Source: Sclerotiophoma versabilis (Eukaryota > Ascomycota > Dothideomycetes > Pleosporales > Didymellaceae). From it: 64,000 nt of DNA. A program made the position numbers and the translations under genes. The DNA is taken from assembly GCA_012274445.1 (NCBI GenBank), contig JAAROD010000095.1, positions 1,054,001-1,118,000 of the forward strand, in the 5' to 3' direction. How positions within the stretch are numbered: position 1 is the first letter of the stretch; each line of letters begins with the position of its first letter. This document shows, piece after piece, positions 33,881-44,995 of this stretch. The notes under the pieces were generated by a model. It made no database searches. It worked only from the letters and a program-made list of their open reading frames with translations, and was not told where the DNA came from.

Positions 33881-35567
33881 CGATCCTGCACCCCAGTCTC
33901 TCCGGACCGCGTACGATCAACCACGTTTTGTATCCCTGAACTTTGCATACTGCGATCAGACCTCGACTGTCACCTGTTGACATGCATGTGCCATTCGCCA
34001 ATCACAACCCCTTTCACACCCGCCATTGATATGAACTCCTGTCAGATGCCGGCAATGCCCCTAAAAGTATGTAACTTGAAGACCTCCCTTTCCGAGAGAA
34101 TAGAAGCATTCCTCTGGAGACAGGAAATTAGCAGATCAGATATTAGCCGGCTCGCAGTGCTTTCGGTCTCAGTATACGCAGTGTATCTACAACTTGTAAT
34201 CAACGACCATCACGAATTCTGCTTCGCATCATGACTCGTCTACATTCCCATTACTTGCCACACCAGCTTAATAACATTTGCACTACTTCTGGCTCAACGT
34301 TGCCATCCAAGCCATGTCACGATCGCGACTGGCCTGGTGTGGTCGCTCTCGTCAGCCAACCAACCTTAACCCGCTTTATCCATATCAACCGCGTGGGGCC
34401 AAATAGATTGCAAGCCCAGCAAACCCCGAATTAATATATACACATTTGGGCCCATGTACATCCAACACATCGACTCCACACAAGCGTCTCGCCTGTTTTC
34501 CCTCATGTTTTGCTCGCTCGCTCGCTTGCTCATCATACCAATGTAACTATGTCCTCGAATCAAAGTTGGGTTCCGCGTTGAAGGACTGGGCTTGGCTGGC
34601 GCAAATACTTGTCAGAGGGTATCATCGCAGCCGTACGATAGTATAATTTAACTTGAGGGAAATGACTCGAGTTTAATCTTTGCAAAGCCTGTAAAAGCCT
34701 GTAAAGCCTTTTGGAAACCCGCTTGCTTCGGCTGCCAAGTCACAAAGCTAGTAAATCGCCATGCATGCAACGTTTGCTCAGAGTATTGCCGCCTGAACCG
34801 GCAAGTCCTGGGGATCACACTGTTGCGTGTACGTATCGGGTTGTGTATTGGGTGTATATCGGTTGTATATACATTGGGGTGTGATGGAGGGACTAGCCTT
34901 GCGCAAGGCTCTCCCCCCGTCCTTCAGCTGATGGTCCTCTGACAATCACCGATACTACTTTTTACTCTGTGTGCTAACTTGCGTGGAGCATGTGAGCGTG
35001 TAGCGAGATGGGTGTGCGTAGCGAGATGGGTGTGTGTAGCAAGCTGGATGTGACAGCGGACAGGCCAGAGTTCGAGTCTAGAGCTCCATGCACTGTGCCC
35101 GACTAGTCCTCTGAGAATCGAGTGTGACATTATTGTTCCTATGCGTCGAGACGGAGATAACGGCTTGCCCTCGTTGTTCTTGCCTGTCTCCATGAGCACC
35201 TGACGTTTACCCCGGATTCTGCTTGGGAGCTCAGCGAAGTGTGGGCGATCAGGCGGGAAGCCGGGCCTCAGCGCCGGTGCACGCGCTGGTTGAGTGCCGT
35301 GACGAGGGTGAGGGTGCTGATCAGCGCGCCGTGCCTCAGCAGGAATCGAAGGAGGGTGTTGAGCGGTACCAAGTGGTACCAAGTGGTATTGTTGAGGTGT
35401 ACGAGCAGGTCGGTTGGGGAGGAGGATCTGTTGAGCAAGGAGATGATAAAGGAAAGGATGGGATGGGATGCGAGGTATAAGAACTGCAGTGGCTCGCAAG
35501 CTATGCTGAATCATATAGTGCATTTTGTGGTGCATTCTCAAGGGTATCAACTGTATAATAACATAAC
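33881..35567. other. Intergenic stretch GH45 to receptor gene, no gene supported
   Basis: About 1.7 kb between the 3' ends of convergent genes. It contains an 18-bp tandem repeat at 35000-35052 and a 10-bp direct repeat (GGTACCAAGT) at 35365-35384. The open frames 34924-35589 (minus) and 35239-35853 (plus) overlap one another and the repeats and have no motif; their translated HTHLATHTHL run merely reflects the repeat. Confidence 0.4.
35000..35052. repeat. 18-bp minisatellite, about 3 copies
   Basis: Unit GTAGCGAGATGGGTGTGY occurs twice almost perfectly (35000-35017 and 35018-35035) and a third time with changes (35036-35052). It lies in non-coding DNA. Confidence 0.85.
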
Positions 35568-37132
35568 TCAGTGCTGCAAATATGGCCATATGTCCTCTCC
35601 AAAATCGAACTCCTCGCCGTCTAACGCGCTCCTCATTCGCACCTGCTCCAGCGGCTGTATCTCGCTCAACGGCTCCATGCCGCCAAACGGTTCGCTCGGT
35701 CGTAGTGTCGGACTACTCCTCTTCGCATGCAGCACAGCACTATCCCACTGCTTTGACTCGCGGTTTGCGGAGCCGATTAGCGTTGGTGCAGAGCCGATAG
35801 AGGCCACTGTCTCGCAGACATTGCCCTTTTCATTCGAGTCGGCGCGTTCATAGCGGTCGGTGCTGGAGCAGGAGCGGGAAAGGTACGTGCTCAATGCCCT
35901 GCTCTTATGATGTGAATTTGCGAGGGTAGTGAAGGTACCCGATAGTGTTCGATCGGCACGTTGTTTAGAGCGCTCGGGTGTTGCTAAGCTCGAAGAGAAG
36001 TCGTCGATACAGGGCAGAAGCTTGCGCATTATGGTACTCTTGTGGACCTTTCGATGCGCTTTCTCGGAGAGGTTCGATCGCCTTCGTACTGGAGTGGGCC
36101 GCTCTTTTCGATCCTGGGGTGTCGCTTTTTCAGAACGGAAATTGAACACCCAGCGTGTAACGAGGCCGCGCAGAATTGGGATGTTGGCCACGATTATGGC
36201 GACGTTGTTTTCGATGTGATTGATGCAGTAGTCAATTGGATAGGTCCAATCAGGAACATAGAGCGTGTAGAGACGGTCGCGGTAGGAGAGGTAGATTTTG
36301 GCGGCGCCGATGCCGGTCACTGCTAGACTGCATGCGAATACTGTGAGAACAACAAGTCGTGATCGCAGACGCGCACTCATCATTCGGCGGACAATAATGA
36401 AAGGTATAGGCAGGATGAGAAGGTCGGTGAGAAGGTTGGCGCAGGTAACCCATATCAGCATCTCGCCCATTCGATGTCGGCCCATGCAGTGAAGCCCCCC
36501 AAATGTCCGTGGCTTCCAGGTATTGCCGGTCTGTGGCGGACAAGTGAAAATGTACAAACACCACGGTATTAGAGAGCTTCCAATAGTGAAGACCAAGATG
36601 CAATAGAGCACCTTCTTCAGCCATGTGATGATGGATCCGGCGCGGAGAAGGAGCAGGATGATGGATGCTTTGACGAATGGTAGAATCGGGATGTTGAGAA
36701 GGTTGAACGCCAATTGCACCTGATGCGATCAGCACTGTTGATGTTTTCCAAGTGGAACAGACATACTGCATAGTATTCATCGTAGTTTGGCTCGATCTTA
36801 TATGGATCCACGTCCCAGATGTGAATGCCGATGTGCCACATCTTAACATCTGAGATGGTTTAGTGACCGAGTGCGTCTTGTTGATCGAGTACTGACGTTT
36901 GTGTGAGGGCCCTATGAGTGCGAACGACAGAACTGTTGGTATAATGATGAGCCAGTCATCTGCGATTGTTGTCAGGGTTTTGATCCAACGCAAATGTGCA
37001 GCACATACCCCAGCTCAATCTTAAGTTCAACTTCCGCCGTGTATAGATCCTGAGCGCCACGAAAGTAGCTGCCAGTAGAGGCGTACCGTATATCACCCCC
37101 AAGCAGGTGAGTTGGAGTGGATAGGTAGGCAT
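35568..37132 (-). CDS. Rhodopsin-domain (Pth11-like) seven-helix membrane protein
   Basis: Fungal integral membrane protein of the Rhodopsin-like/Pth11 group, seen as putative GPCR-type surface sensors. Four exons on the minus strand (37009-37132, 36897-36959, 36767-36849, 35568-36719) give 473 residues with consistent phases. The N-terminal helix LGVIYGTPLLAATFVALRIY is followed by WDDWLII (41-47), the characteristic helix-2 motif. Then come EYYAVQLAFNLLN, KASIILLLLRAG, a W/C-rich extracellular loop with FTCPPQTGNTWKP, MLIWVTCANLLTDLLILPIPF, a late NNVAIIVANIPILRGL helix, and a cytoplasmic tail of about 200 residues rich in S/R/T. No CFEM domain precedes the helices. The ATG at 37132 starts directly before helix 1; longer frames upstream are not needed. 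The ligand is unknown. Confidence 0.85.
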
Positions 37133-39595
37133 CTTGACGACTTGGGTGTGGGCAGCAGCAGGTTCGCCATCCTCACTGTGTGGCCGTGAGTGTGAGCTCT
37201 CACATATAAAGGTGGCAGCCACCTACCCTTGCTCTGTACTCTGGGCGCGGCGCGATGGTCCTCCAAGGAAGCGCCCCCCGCAATCGTTCATTTACAGCGC
37301 CCGACCCGATTATAGTGAGACGGGCTTCCTATTCGTTGCGGAGGGTGATCGGCCGGGGTCGCTTGCACGTGAACCTCCCGATAGCCACCATTTTCAACTG
37401 ACATTTTCTGTCGTAGACTGGTCTTTAGTTCTGAGCCAATGCGGTGTTTGCCTGATATTGTCGCTGACTGCGAGTCACTCTAAGCGTTGCCACGAAATAA
37501 GCAAGCACTTGGCCTGCGGTGCGTGGCTATGGGGAGGTGTTTGAGAGGGCGCCCTTGCGCAACGTCGCACTCGACCTGTGTAGCGTATTTGATGCGGCTG
37601 CTTGAGCAAAGGTGTTATTAGGTTGTACGAAGCCACCAGAGCTGTATGCAAGCTGTCATTGGAGGCTGCGATTACATTGGCATTTACCCTGATCACACTC
37701 ATGTTCGAAAAGCCGAACCCTGCCCCGTGACCGATTAGGCACCGCTTAATTTGTGCATTGACAAACTACAAAGTCGTTTTGTCAGCACTGTGAGCATTTG
37801 ATTGAATTCTTGAGGCACCTTTGATGAGTGTTGCCACTTTGGTCGACATGTGCCGGTTCTGATACGTTATAGTTCACGATGATGTACCATAGACCGTAAG
37901 GGTCACGTCCTGGCCTTGTGTGGAAATTCCAGGAACTCGGCTTTGCCCAACAAATGCCGTGTCCATACCTCATGTTTCGAAAGTGCCGGCATTGGGTTGT
38001 GGATGTGTACTGCTGCCGCTGCCATTGCGGCGGGTTCATTACGGGATATCCACATGTGGTTGTTTCGAAGTGTAGTACGACCGCTGTCCGTACCAAGCCC
38101 GTCTCTACAATGCCTTGTATGCAGGCTCACGACCCGTAACGATCTAGATGTACAGCACATAATGAGATGGCGCTGGCAACGGTGACGATCGTGCACCGAC
38201 CGATATGCTGCTGACACGGAGGTCTTGCGTACCGTCGACATCAGGCGATGCAATACTCACTTTGAACAACAGAACTGAACCTGTGGTGTGCAATGATCAT
38301 ACCTGACGTGAATTCATGTCTAAGGACGGATGCGACAATGTGACAGCCCTGGCCCACAAATGCATTAGCGCGAGAGTACCTAGCTGAGCTTGGAGGAAGG
38401 TACATCACAGTGTCGAAGCAAATGCAGATACACACTCGACTATATAGTAGGTAATCCTTCAACTCGTCACGTACGTCTTGTTTATGTTGTTGATCATGAC
38501 GACGAACGCACGTCTTGTGGGGGTATCATGTCGCAATCCGGACTTGCGTCGATATGGTCCAGGCAGCCCCCAAAGCCATCAATCGTAACTCCTTCGTCAA
38601 CTCTCGAATGTGCTGGGCTTATTGTCCCTCTTGTCTAAAACAGATACTCGAACAGCTTGCGGCCTCGTCAATCTTTGCTTTTCGACTCGACGAAGCAGCC
38701 ACCCTGTCAGGGACCGATACATATCGTACGACTCGCTCGGATGGGTAATTTAGAGCAGAGCCACCGACCATCTCCAGTACCGTCCAACACCATTCGATGT
38801 CCAACGTTTCAACTCATGGAACGACCTAGCAATCCGAGGCTTGCTCCAGAAGCACCCCGTCGTCAGTCGAGGCTCGAGATGGCTGGAAAGAACTGTCAGG
38901 CTTGACGAAAAGCCACCGGGTTCAAAAGAGATGTTGGAAACGAAAGACAATCGTCGGCTTGTCGGCAGCTCCATCCTACAAAGAGACTGGTTCAGCAACC
39001 CAGAGCGCTTTGTCGGCGGGAAAGCCGATCGGCACGAGGCTTGGCACGCACCTTCCTCATTCGTGGATCAATCTTTACTAAGCTGCCCCTCTGTGCGTGG
39101 GGGAGGCTGAAGCTTTGGTGGGGCAACATTGAACATCGACGATGACGGCATAAAGTTTGGGATTTGAGATAAACCTTCAACAACAGAGCACTCGCCTTCA
39201 CAACAGCTACCGGCACGGTAGCAATGGAGTCTAGGCGCGAGTGTTTGCACTCAAAATCGTCGATGTTACGTGTTTGGGCAGTTGTAAACTTTTCATTGAC
39301 GCGCTGGTGACGATTGGAAAAAGGTACCCGACAGTAACGGTCTACCAAAGGCCTCGCCGCTTGAAGACCGGCCCAATCAGGCGAACTATACAGGGAACTA
39401 TGACGGCTGAGACACCCTAATGTCACTTTCCTAACTGACATCACTGGCGGAAATCAATGGGCCGATATTATGGAGCGCAAGGAAGAAGCGCTTCAAATAC
39501 GTCCAGCTGCCCCTCCACAGCTGCTCTTCTCTTAACAACAGCTGCACTTTTTCTCTGCACCTTTATATACCCAGTTTCTCTTTACATCTACCACA
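37133..39595. other. Divergent intergenic stretch, no gene supported
   Basis: About 2.5 kb between the starts of the receptor gene (minus) and the alcohol dehydrogenase gene (plus). Frames of 60-150 codons overlap on both strands without motifs. A TATATA lies at 39564-39569, 27-32 nt before the dehydrogenase ATG, followed by a CT/CA-rich leader, which fits a promoter. No RNA gene is seen. Confidence 0.4.
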
Positions 39596-40736
39596 ATGCC
39601 TTACCCGGAGACCACTGACGCCTTTGCCGTCAATGACATCAAGAACTGGAGCACCTTTAAGCGCCAGGAGGTATGTTACACGCTCTTTACAATCGCGGCT
39701 ACTTCTGACAAAACGATAGCTTCCTCTGAAGAAATTCGAGGACTACGATGTCGATATTGCCGTTGATGCCTGCGGTGTTTGCGCTTCAGACATCCACACC
39801 ATCACTGGTGGATGGGGCGAGGACATCCCCCTCCCTCTTTGCGTAGGACACGAGGTCATTGGCCGCGTTGTCAAGGTCGGATCCAAGGTCACCAAGCACA
39901 AGGTTGGCGACCGTGTTGGTTCTGGTGCCCAGGTTGGCGCCGATCTGACTTGCGACAACTGCAAGGCCGACCAGGAGAACTACTGCCCCAACCAGGTTGA
40001 TGCCTACGGCGCTAAGCACCCCGACGGTACCGTTGCCCAGGGAGGTTACTCTTCGCACGTTCGTGTTCACGAATACTTCGTCTTCCAGATTCCCGAGAAC
40101 CTTGAGACACACATCGCCGCACCCATGCTGTGCGCCGGTATCACCACATACTCTCCTCTCAAGAGATTAGGCTGCGGTCCGGGCAAGAAGGTCGGTATCA
40201 TCGGTCTCGGTGGCCTGGGTCATTTCGGTGTCCTCTGGGCTGTTGCCATGGGGGCTGAGGTTACCGTCATTTCCCACTCTCCCAGCAAGAAGGAGGATGC
40301 GCTCAAGATGGGTGCTAAGGACTTTATCGTTACCAAAGAGAAGGGCTGGGCCGACAACTACAAGTTCAAGTTTGACTTTGTCATCAACACCGCTGATGCC
40401 ACCGACAAGTTCGACCTGTCCGAGTACTTCTCCATCCTGAAGGTCAACGGCACCTTCCACATGGTTGGCTTCCCTGACAACCCGCTCCCCGCTATGCCCG
40501 CGCAGACCTTCGCTCCCAACGGTTGCTACATGGGTGCGTCGCACATTGGCAACAGGCCCGAGATGGAGGAGATGCTGCAGCTTGCATCGAAGCAGAACAT
40601 TAAGAGCTGGATCGAGACAATCGACATCAGTGAGGAGGGCTGCAAGCAGGCTGTTGAGCGCGTCTACAAGAACGACAACGTTCGCTACAGGTTCACCCTC
40701 ACCAACTTCGATAAGATTTTCGGCCAGCGCGCTTAG
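39596..40736 (+). CDS. Zinc-type NADP-dependent alcohol dehydrogenase (Adh6/cinnamyl type)
   Basis: Medium-chain zinc alcohol dehydrogenase of the Adh6/Adh7 and cinnamyl alcohol dehydrogenase branch, reducing aldehydes (including aromatic and branched) with NADPH. Exons 39596-39670 and 39720-40736 give 363 residues; the join is KRQE|LPLKKF in phase 0. Catalytic zinc ligands: Cys in CGVCASDIHT, His-Glu in GHEVIG, and Cys in MLCAGITTYSPL. Nucleotide fold: GIIGLGGLGHFGVLWA. The following ISHSPSKKEDA, with Ser and Lys rather than an acid after strand 2, fits NADPH. The structural-zinc lobe reads GADLTCDNCKADQENYC. Where relatives have four cysteines, the first is replaced by Asp (GAD versus GSC), so structural zinc binding may be altered. 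A TATATA lies 27-32 nt upstream of the start. Confidence 0.9.
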
Positions 40737-41051
40737 AGCGTTGTTGTAATGAGTAATGATACTGTTCTGGAGGGTCAATGAGCAAATAGATAACAGAATA
40801 ATGCGAACATGAATACATCACCAAGTGTATCCACAGCTGTGCAGATTGATGCCGTCACTGCCCCGCAAAGCTCTAGCTAGCCTCAAACGCGTCGCAAGGG
40901 CCCCCACCAAATTGTCGCGCCCACTATCCAAGGACCCTGACTTATCGACAACAGAACTCATTATCTCCAAACCTTCTCTCGTGCCAATCCCCACTACGCT
41001 ATCTTCGTTTCCGACATCGATTACACTGCTCGCCTTCCAAATACCTCTCCA
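40737..41051. other. Spacer ADH to CTF8
   Basis: About 315 nt with no coding sequence of its own. It should contain the dehydrogenase 3' end and the CTF8 promoter. An ACGCGT hexamer, the cell-cycle MCB box of yeasts, lies at 40887-40892, 160 nt before the CTF8 ATG; chance occurrence cannot be excluded. Confidence 0.45.
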
Positions 41052-41522
41052 ATGCCCACAATCACCCTCCACCCGCCCACGGCGCCCTCCTCCCCTCCCA
41101 AAGTCGAAAACCCGCTCCCACCCCTCCTGCATACGCCAAGCGGCCTCGCACTCCTCGAAGTCCAGGGCACAATCCACTTCCCACCTCCAGCCTCCACCGC
41201 AACATCAACGCGCGTTGGTAAACTCGTCTTCCCCACGTACAACCCCAGTCTCAACGGGGAAGAGGATACAAAGTGGATGAAGAGGGTGTATTTGTATGTG
41301 GGCGAGAACCAGAGGATGGTTGGGGAGTGTAAAAAATTGGTGAAGCCGTTTGCTGTGATTAAGAGGAAGACCGAGGGTGTTGAAGACGGGGCGGATGTTG
41401 AGATGCAGGGTGGTGAGCTGGCGAGTGCGGAGGAGGAGGTGCAGATTGTGGAGGTGGTGAAGCATAAGATTGTGTTCTCTGGGCGGCCAGAGCCGGTGGG
41501 TGGGGGCACGGAGGAGAGGTGA
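41052..41522 (+). CDS. ctf8: Ctf8, subunit of the Ctf18-RFC clamp loader
   Basis: Small subunit which, with Dcc1 and Ctf18, forms the alternative clamp loader that acts at replication forks and in sister-chromatid cohesion. A single exon codes 156 residues, in the range of the family (yeast Ctf8 is 133). The pattern matches Ctf8: a short N-terminal strand MPTITLHP, LALLEVQGTIHFP, GKLVFPTY, VYLYVGENQRMVGECKKLVKPFAVIKR, and a C-terminal strand KHKIVFSGRPEPV. The acidic insertion between about 118 and 138 is variable in the family. There is no other domain. The gene is convergent with the dioxygenase gene, with 198 nt between stop codons. Name confidence rests on the KKLVKPFAVI and IVFSGRP signatures. 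Confidence 0.82.
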   Translation: MPTITLHPPTAPSSPPKVENPLPPLLHTPSGLALLEVQGTIHFPPPASTATSTRVGKLVFPTYNPSLNGEEDTKWMKRVYLYVGENQRMVGECKKLVKPFAVIKRKTEGVEDGADVEMQGGELASAEEEVQIVEVVKHKIVFSGRPEPVGGGTEER

Positions 41523-41720
41523 GGGTGGCGGAAAGATTAAGCAGAGAAGAGACGCGGGATGATTGAGCCAGCTGGTAGGACTGCATCTGGCCCGATAGCA
41601 GCCCGAGAGGTTACACGCCCAACGCCACGACGACTATGACGACGACGACATCACGATCGGACAGTAATACAGGCACAATGGAGCTTCGGTGGAAGTATGC
41701 AGAGGTGATGCATTCATCGA

Positions 41721-43275
41721 TCAAACAGCGCCGTCTACATCGTACTCGACATCTGTCCGAATTACGTACTTCGCGCCCTCAACCACACCCGTACCCTCGT
41801 GCAGCAATGCACCTGCCGCCTCACCATGCGGGAATACCGCAACGCTGCCCATAATCGGCTTGACCGGATACGCATTGATCACGCCCTCCTTCACGCTCGG
41901 AATGAAGAAGGTCGTCTCGCCGCCGAGGAAGTCGTCGTTCAGGTAGATAAGAAACGTGAACAGACTCGACTGGCGGGCGTTTGAAGGTGAGGAATCGTAC
42001 TGGTACGCGTCGGTGACGGGATCGATGCCTGAGGGTGGCCATGCGCCGTCTACAACCACGTTAGCAGGTACCTCACACGGAAGTGAGTAAAGATTATGGC
42101 AAGACCCACCAATATGACACCTATACTCCGCACCCGGAACGTATCGATACACTCTGAATCTCCTGTTGATCCCTCTCACCGCCTTTCCGCCGACAGACTC
42201 CGGCACAAACGCTTTCACACGATCCCACAGCTTATCATGAAATGCCTGGTCAACAATCCAGTAGAAGTTGTGTGCGAGAATGCTTGTGTCCTCACCCTGA
42301 GGCCGCATTGGCGCGTCAGGAATGAACTCCATGGTCTCGCCTGCGCAGATAATGGACGAGCACTCTTCCGGGGTGAGGACGTCTCTGATGAGGCGCAGAT
42401 TCGGCACAATAGGGTGGTGATAAACTTCGGTCTTTGGACCTTGGCCGAGGAGGACTGTGTCATCTTGTGAGGCAAAGAGGATGGCGGGATGCAGGTTTGG
42501 CGGCTTGCGCAGGGGACCGGGCGTGGTTTCAATCACACGGAACTTCTCCTTCTTGATGGGCGTGGAAGCGAAGATTGATTTGTCTTCGATGCTGCGGCGC
42601 AGTTGGCGTGTGGGCTCTGTAGCGGGACGCAGGTTCCAGGTTTCTTGCAGGGAAATGGGTCCGGAAGTTGGGTCAATGCCATGAGATGTGGTATCTGTTG
42701 GGCCAGTGACTCTGAGGATGGCGTCCAGGACTCGGACTAGTTCTTCGTTGCTGGCGTTCTTGCCTACAATAGTTTGACTCGGTACCTGTACGTGGATTGA
42801 GAGTCCAGAGATTACGTCCAATGTACGCACCCAGCGGCAGAGGGCTCCAAGCGATGGTGTTTCTTTTCTGATGCGCATCTCTGCTAGGAGAATCATGGCA
42901 TCTGTGTACTTGCCATCCGTGAGTGCTGCAGAAATGCGGCCTGTCAAATTGCTATTTTCTGTTCATGCTTAGCAAATAGTCTCCTTCTCAGTAGAACCTG
43001 AGCATACCGGCCGCAGCCATTCCCGTAGTGCTCGCCTGGCGAAAGTTGTACACTGCTGCTCTGAGGTCCTTGCATGCTTTTGACTTGATCAAAGCTGGGT
43101 GTTCTGTCAATGATTGCAGTGTCTCGACAGCAATCTCCAGCTCTTCAGGTGATATGACTGCATGAATGCTTGGTGCTCCTAGAGCATCCTTCTCGTGCGG
43201 TGGGCTTGGAAGGCTTGCCGTCACCTGCTTCTTCACGGCATTGGAGGATACATTGTTGCGCTTCCTCTTCGCCAT
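41721..43275 (-). CDS. Prolyl-4-hydroxylase-type 2OG-Fe(II) dioxygenase
   Basis: Iron and 2-oxoglutarate dioxygenase of the P4Hc type. Exons on the minus strand: 43008-43275, 42110-42958, 41721-42049; 481 residues. The catalytic part starts near residue 240 (PNLRLIRDVLTPEECSSII). Iron ligands are H371 and D373 in EYRCHIDGAWPP and H456 in LLHEGTGVVEG; K466 in GAKYVIRTDV is the usual 2OG-binding basic position. The N-terminus is basic and lysine-rich (MAKRKRNN), suggesting a nuclear location, followed by a helical region of about 200 residues with no known domain. The intron at 42050-42109 is 60 nt, has no stop in frame, and lies between I372 and the Asp of the HxD motif. Its removal is needed to restore H-x-D, and a branch-like GCTAAC precedes the acceptor. 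The substrate is unknown. Confidence 0.85.
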
Positions 43276-43977
43276 GATGAGGCCAAGTTACAGATCGATT
43301 GGAGAACGTATAATTGAAGGGGTCCAAGAATCCGGCTCTTGCAGCTGGCAGATGGTACCTACTTTTTGGATGTGGAATGTCTCGTGAGATGTGTGGAGCA
43401 GTGGCGTCTCAGGGCGAAAAGTTTATCGATAAGGAAGGCGCTACGTTCGCGCTACTGCTGTTTCCCCACATTCTCGACTGCACTTTCAATCATGTTCAGT
43501 CGTGCTGCTCCCTTTTTCCACATCTTCTTGAATATCCTCCAATGTTCGGGGTTCACCCTAAGATGCTGCAGCATAAACATTTCACGTCGAACACGAATGC
43601 CAAGGTTCTCTAGAAGCCTGCAAAGACAACGAACGACACGGAGTTGACCCCCAAAGTTCACCCCCAAAGTTCACCAACCTCAATTCTCAGGTCGATTTCG
43701 ACTCACGCATCATAAGCTCAAACCCTCATCTGCAATATACTCTTGTTTATAACAAGTCTGTTTAAGCCTTACTTTCGCGACTTATAGCCTCGCGCCCTGT
43801 TCCTCGCTTGGTACATTGCAATTACTTTAAGCGGCTGCATCGGTCCGGCGGCTTAATGAACAAGTTGATGTTGTTTCACCTTACAATGTTGCGTATAAGA
43901 TGAGGCCGAGTAGTAGAAATGATAAACGGCAGTTTTTCTGATCAACAAAACTCCTTTTGAGTGGCAACACAAGCAAC
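43276..43977. other. Divergent spacer dioxygenase / CBM1 gene
   Basis: About 700 nt between two outward-facing starts, expected to contain both promoters. Short overlapping frames without motifs occur at 43314-43667. A 13-bp tandem duplication lies at 43647-43672. Confidence 0.45.
43647..43672. repeat. 13-bp tandem duplication
   Basis: ACCCCCAAAGTTC occurs twice in perfect tandem, followed by ACC. Non-coding. Confidence 0.85.
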
Positions 43978-44818
43978 ATGCGTTTTACAGGTATCAGTAG
44001 CTTTGCGATTTTCGCAGCCTCGGTGTCTGCTGCAGTGGGTGATTGGCAGCAATGTACGTTCCTTCATGCACAATGTCTATCAAACCTAACATCTTCAAGG
44101 CGGTGGAGTGAGCTGGAGCGGAGAGACCGCATGTATCGCGGGGTCTGGCTGCGTCAAGATCAAGTAAGGTTTTACCAGTCTGATAGCATTCCTGATATAT
44201 TGCAGTGACTATTACTCGCAATGCCAACCTGGAGCTGCCGTCACAACTCTGGTTACTTCGGCCAAGCCCACAGCCACTGCTACGAGGACTAGCACTGTAG
44301 CTGTTCCCAGTACTCCTGCCGCGACTGGTACGCCAGCAGGATCTGGGCCTGGCACAACGCTTCAGAATGGCTACTACTGGATCCGCGCCGTGGCAGCGCC
44401 CAACTTCCACAAGTATATGCAAACGAAGCCTCTGTACGCAACCGGTGCCGCTCTCCTTGGCGACTATACCACCGCAGGCCAGTTCCAGGTCGTTGATGGG
44501 CAGCTCGTTCAGCTGGTATCTGCGCCTGGCGCAGCTGTGAAGCTCCTTTATGCTGTCGTGTCGCAGACAAGGTACATTAACGACAACTCGCTCTCAGTCA
44601 CGTTCTTAGTCACGAAGAACACTTACGGCCAATTTGCGTGGAATGGCGACGGCTTGACGTGGAGTGTTGCGGGCATCACGAGACCGAATGCTGCCGCTTG
44701 GTATGTGTGCACTGGGCAGCAACTATACATCAACCTGGGCAACTATCTGTACCAGACGCCGGCTGGGTGTGCGGATCAGACGATTCATTACTACAATGAC
44801 AAGACAGCGAATGCATGA
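43978..44818 (+). CDS. Secreted protein with N-terminal CBM1 cellulose-binding module
   Basis: Exons 43978-44053, 44100-44163 and 44206-44818 give 250 residues. A signal peptide covers about 1-20. A fungal CBM1 module follows at once (about 23-56: QQCGGVSWSGETACIAGSGC, then VKINDYYSQCQPGA), with its four cysteines at 26, 37, 43 and 53 and the aromatic face W31, Y49 and Y50. Both introns cut inside CBM1 codons, at phases 1 and 2. Then comes a T/S/P/A-rich linker (about 60-95) and a C-terminal domain of about 150 residues starting NGYYWIRAVAAPNFHKYMQT. This domain has no catalytic motif I recognise, is rich in Y, A, G and T, and carries two cysteines near its end. It probably binds plant cell-wall cellulose through CBM1; the action of the C-terminal domain is unknown. 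Exons 1 and 2 are small and easily missed by annotation. Confidence 0.85.
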
Positions 44819-44995
44819 ATACAACATGCAGTAATGTTGAAAGCCAATGAATATAGAAGTCACTGTCTGCTTGCTCTAAGTCTTCCCGTTTCATCACTGT
44901 TGTGACCACAAAAACGTCATCTTCACTTCTGCCTCTCGTTTTGGCTACCGGTAGCACAGGATTGTCTTGGCTGCTCGCCTATACATAAGAACACT

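Noticed and set aside
35040..35120. Stretch with GAGTTCGAGTC resembling a tRNA T-arm
   Set aside because: No matching acceptor stem, D-arm or anticodon arm at the right distances could be folded by eye.
34924..35589. 221-codon minus-strand frame with HTHLATHTHL repeats
   Set aside because: The repeats are the translation of the 18-bp minisatellite, and the frame runs into the end of the receptor gene on the same strand.
42994..43008. Alternative donor for the first intron of the dioxygenase (after ATGCTCAG)
   Set aside because: It keeps frame with a different acceptor, but its donor (GTTCTA) is poor; the GTATGC donor with the GAACAG acceptor is better and also keeps frame.
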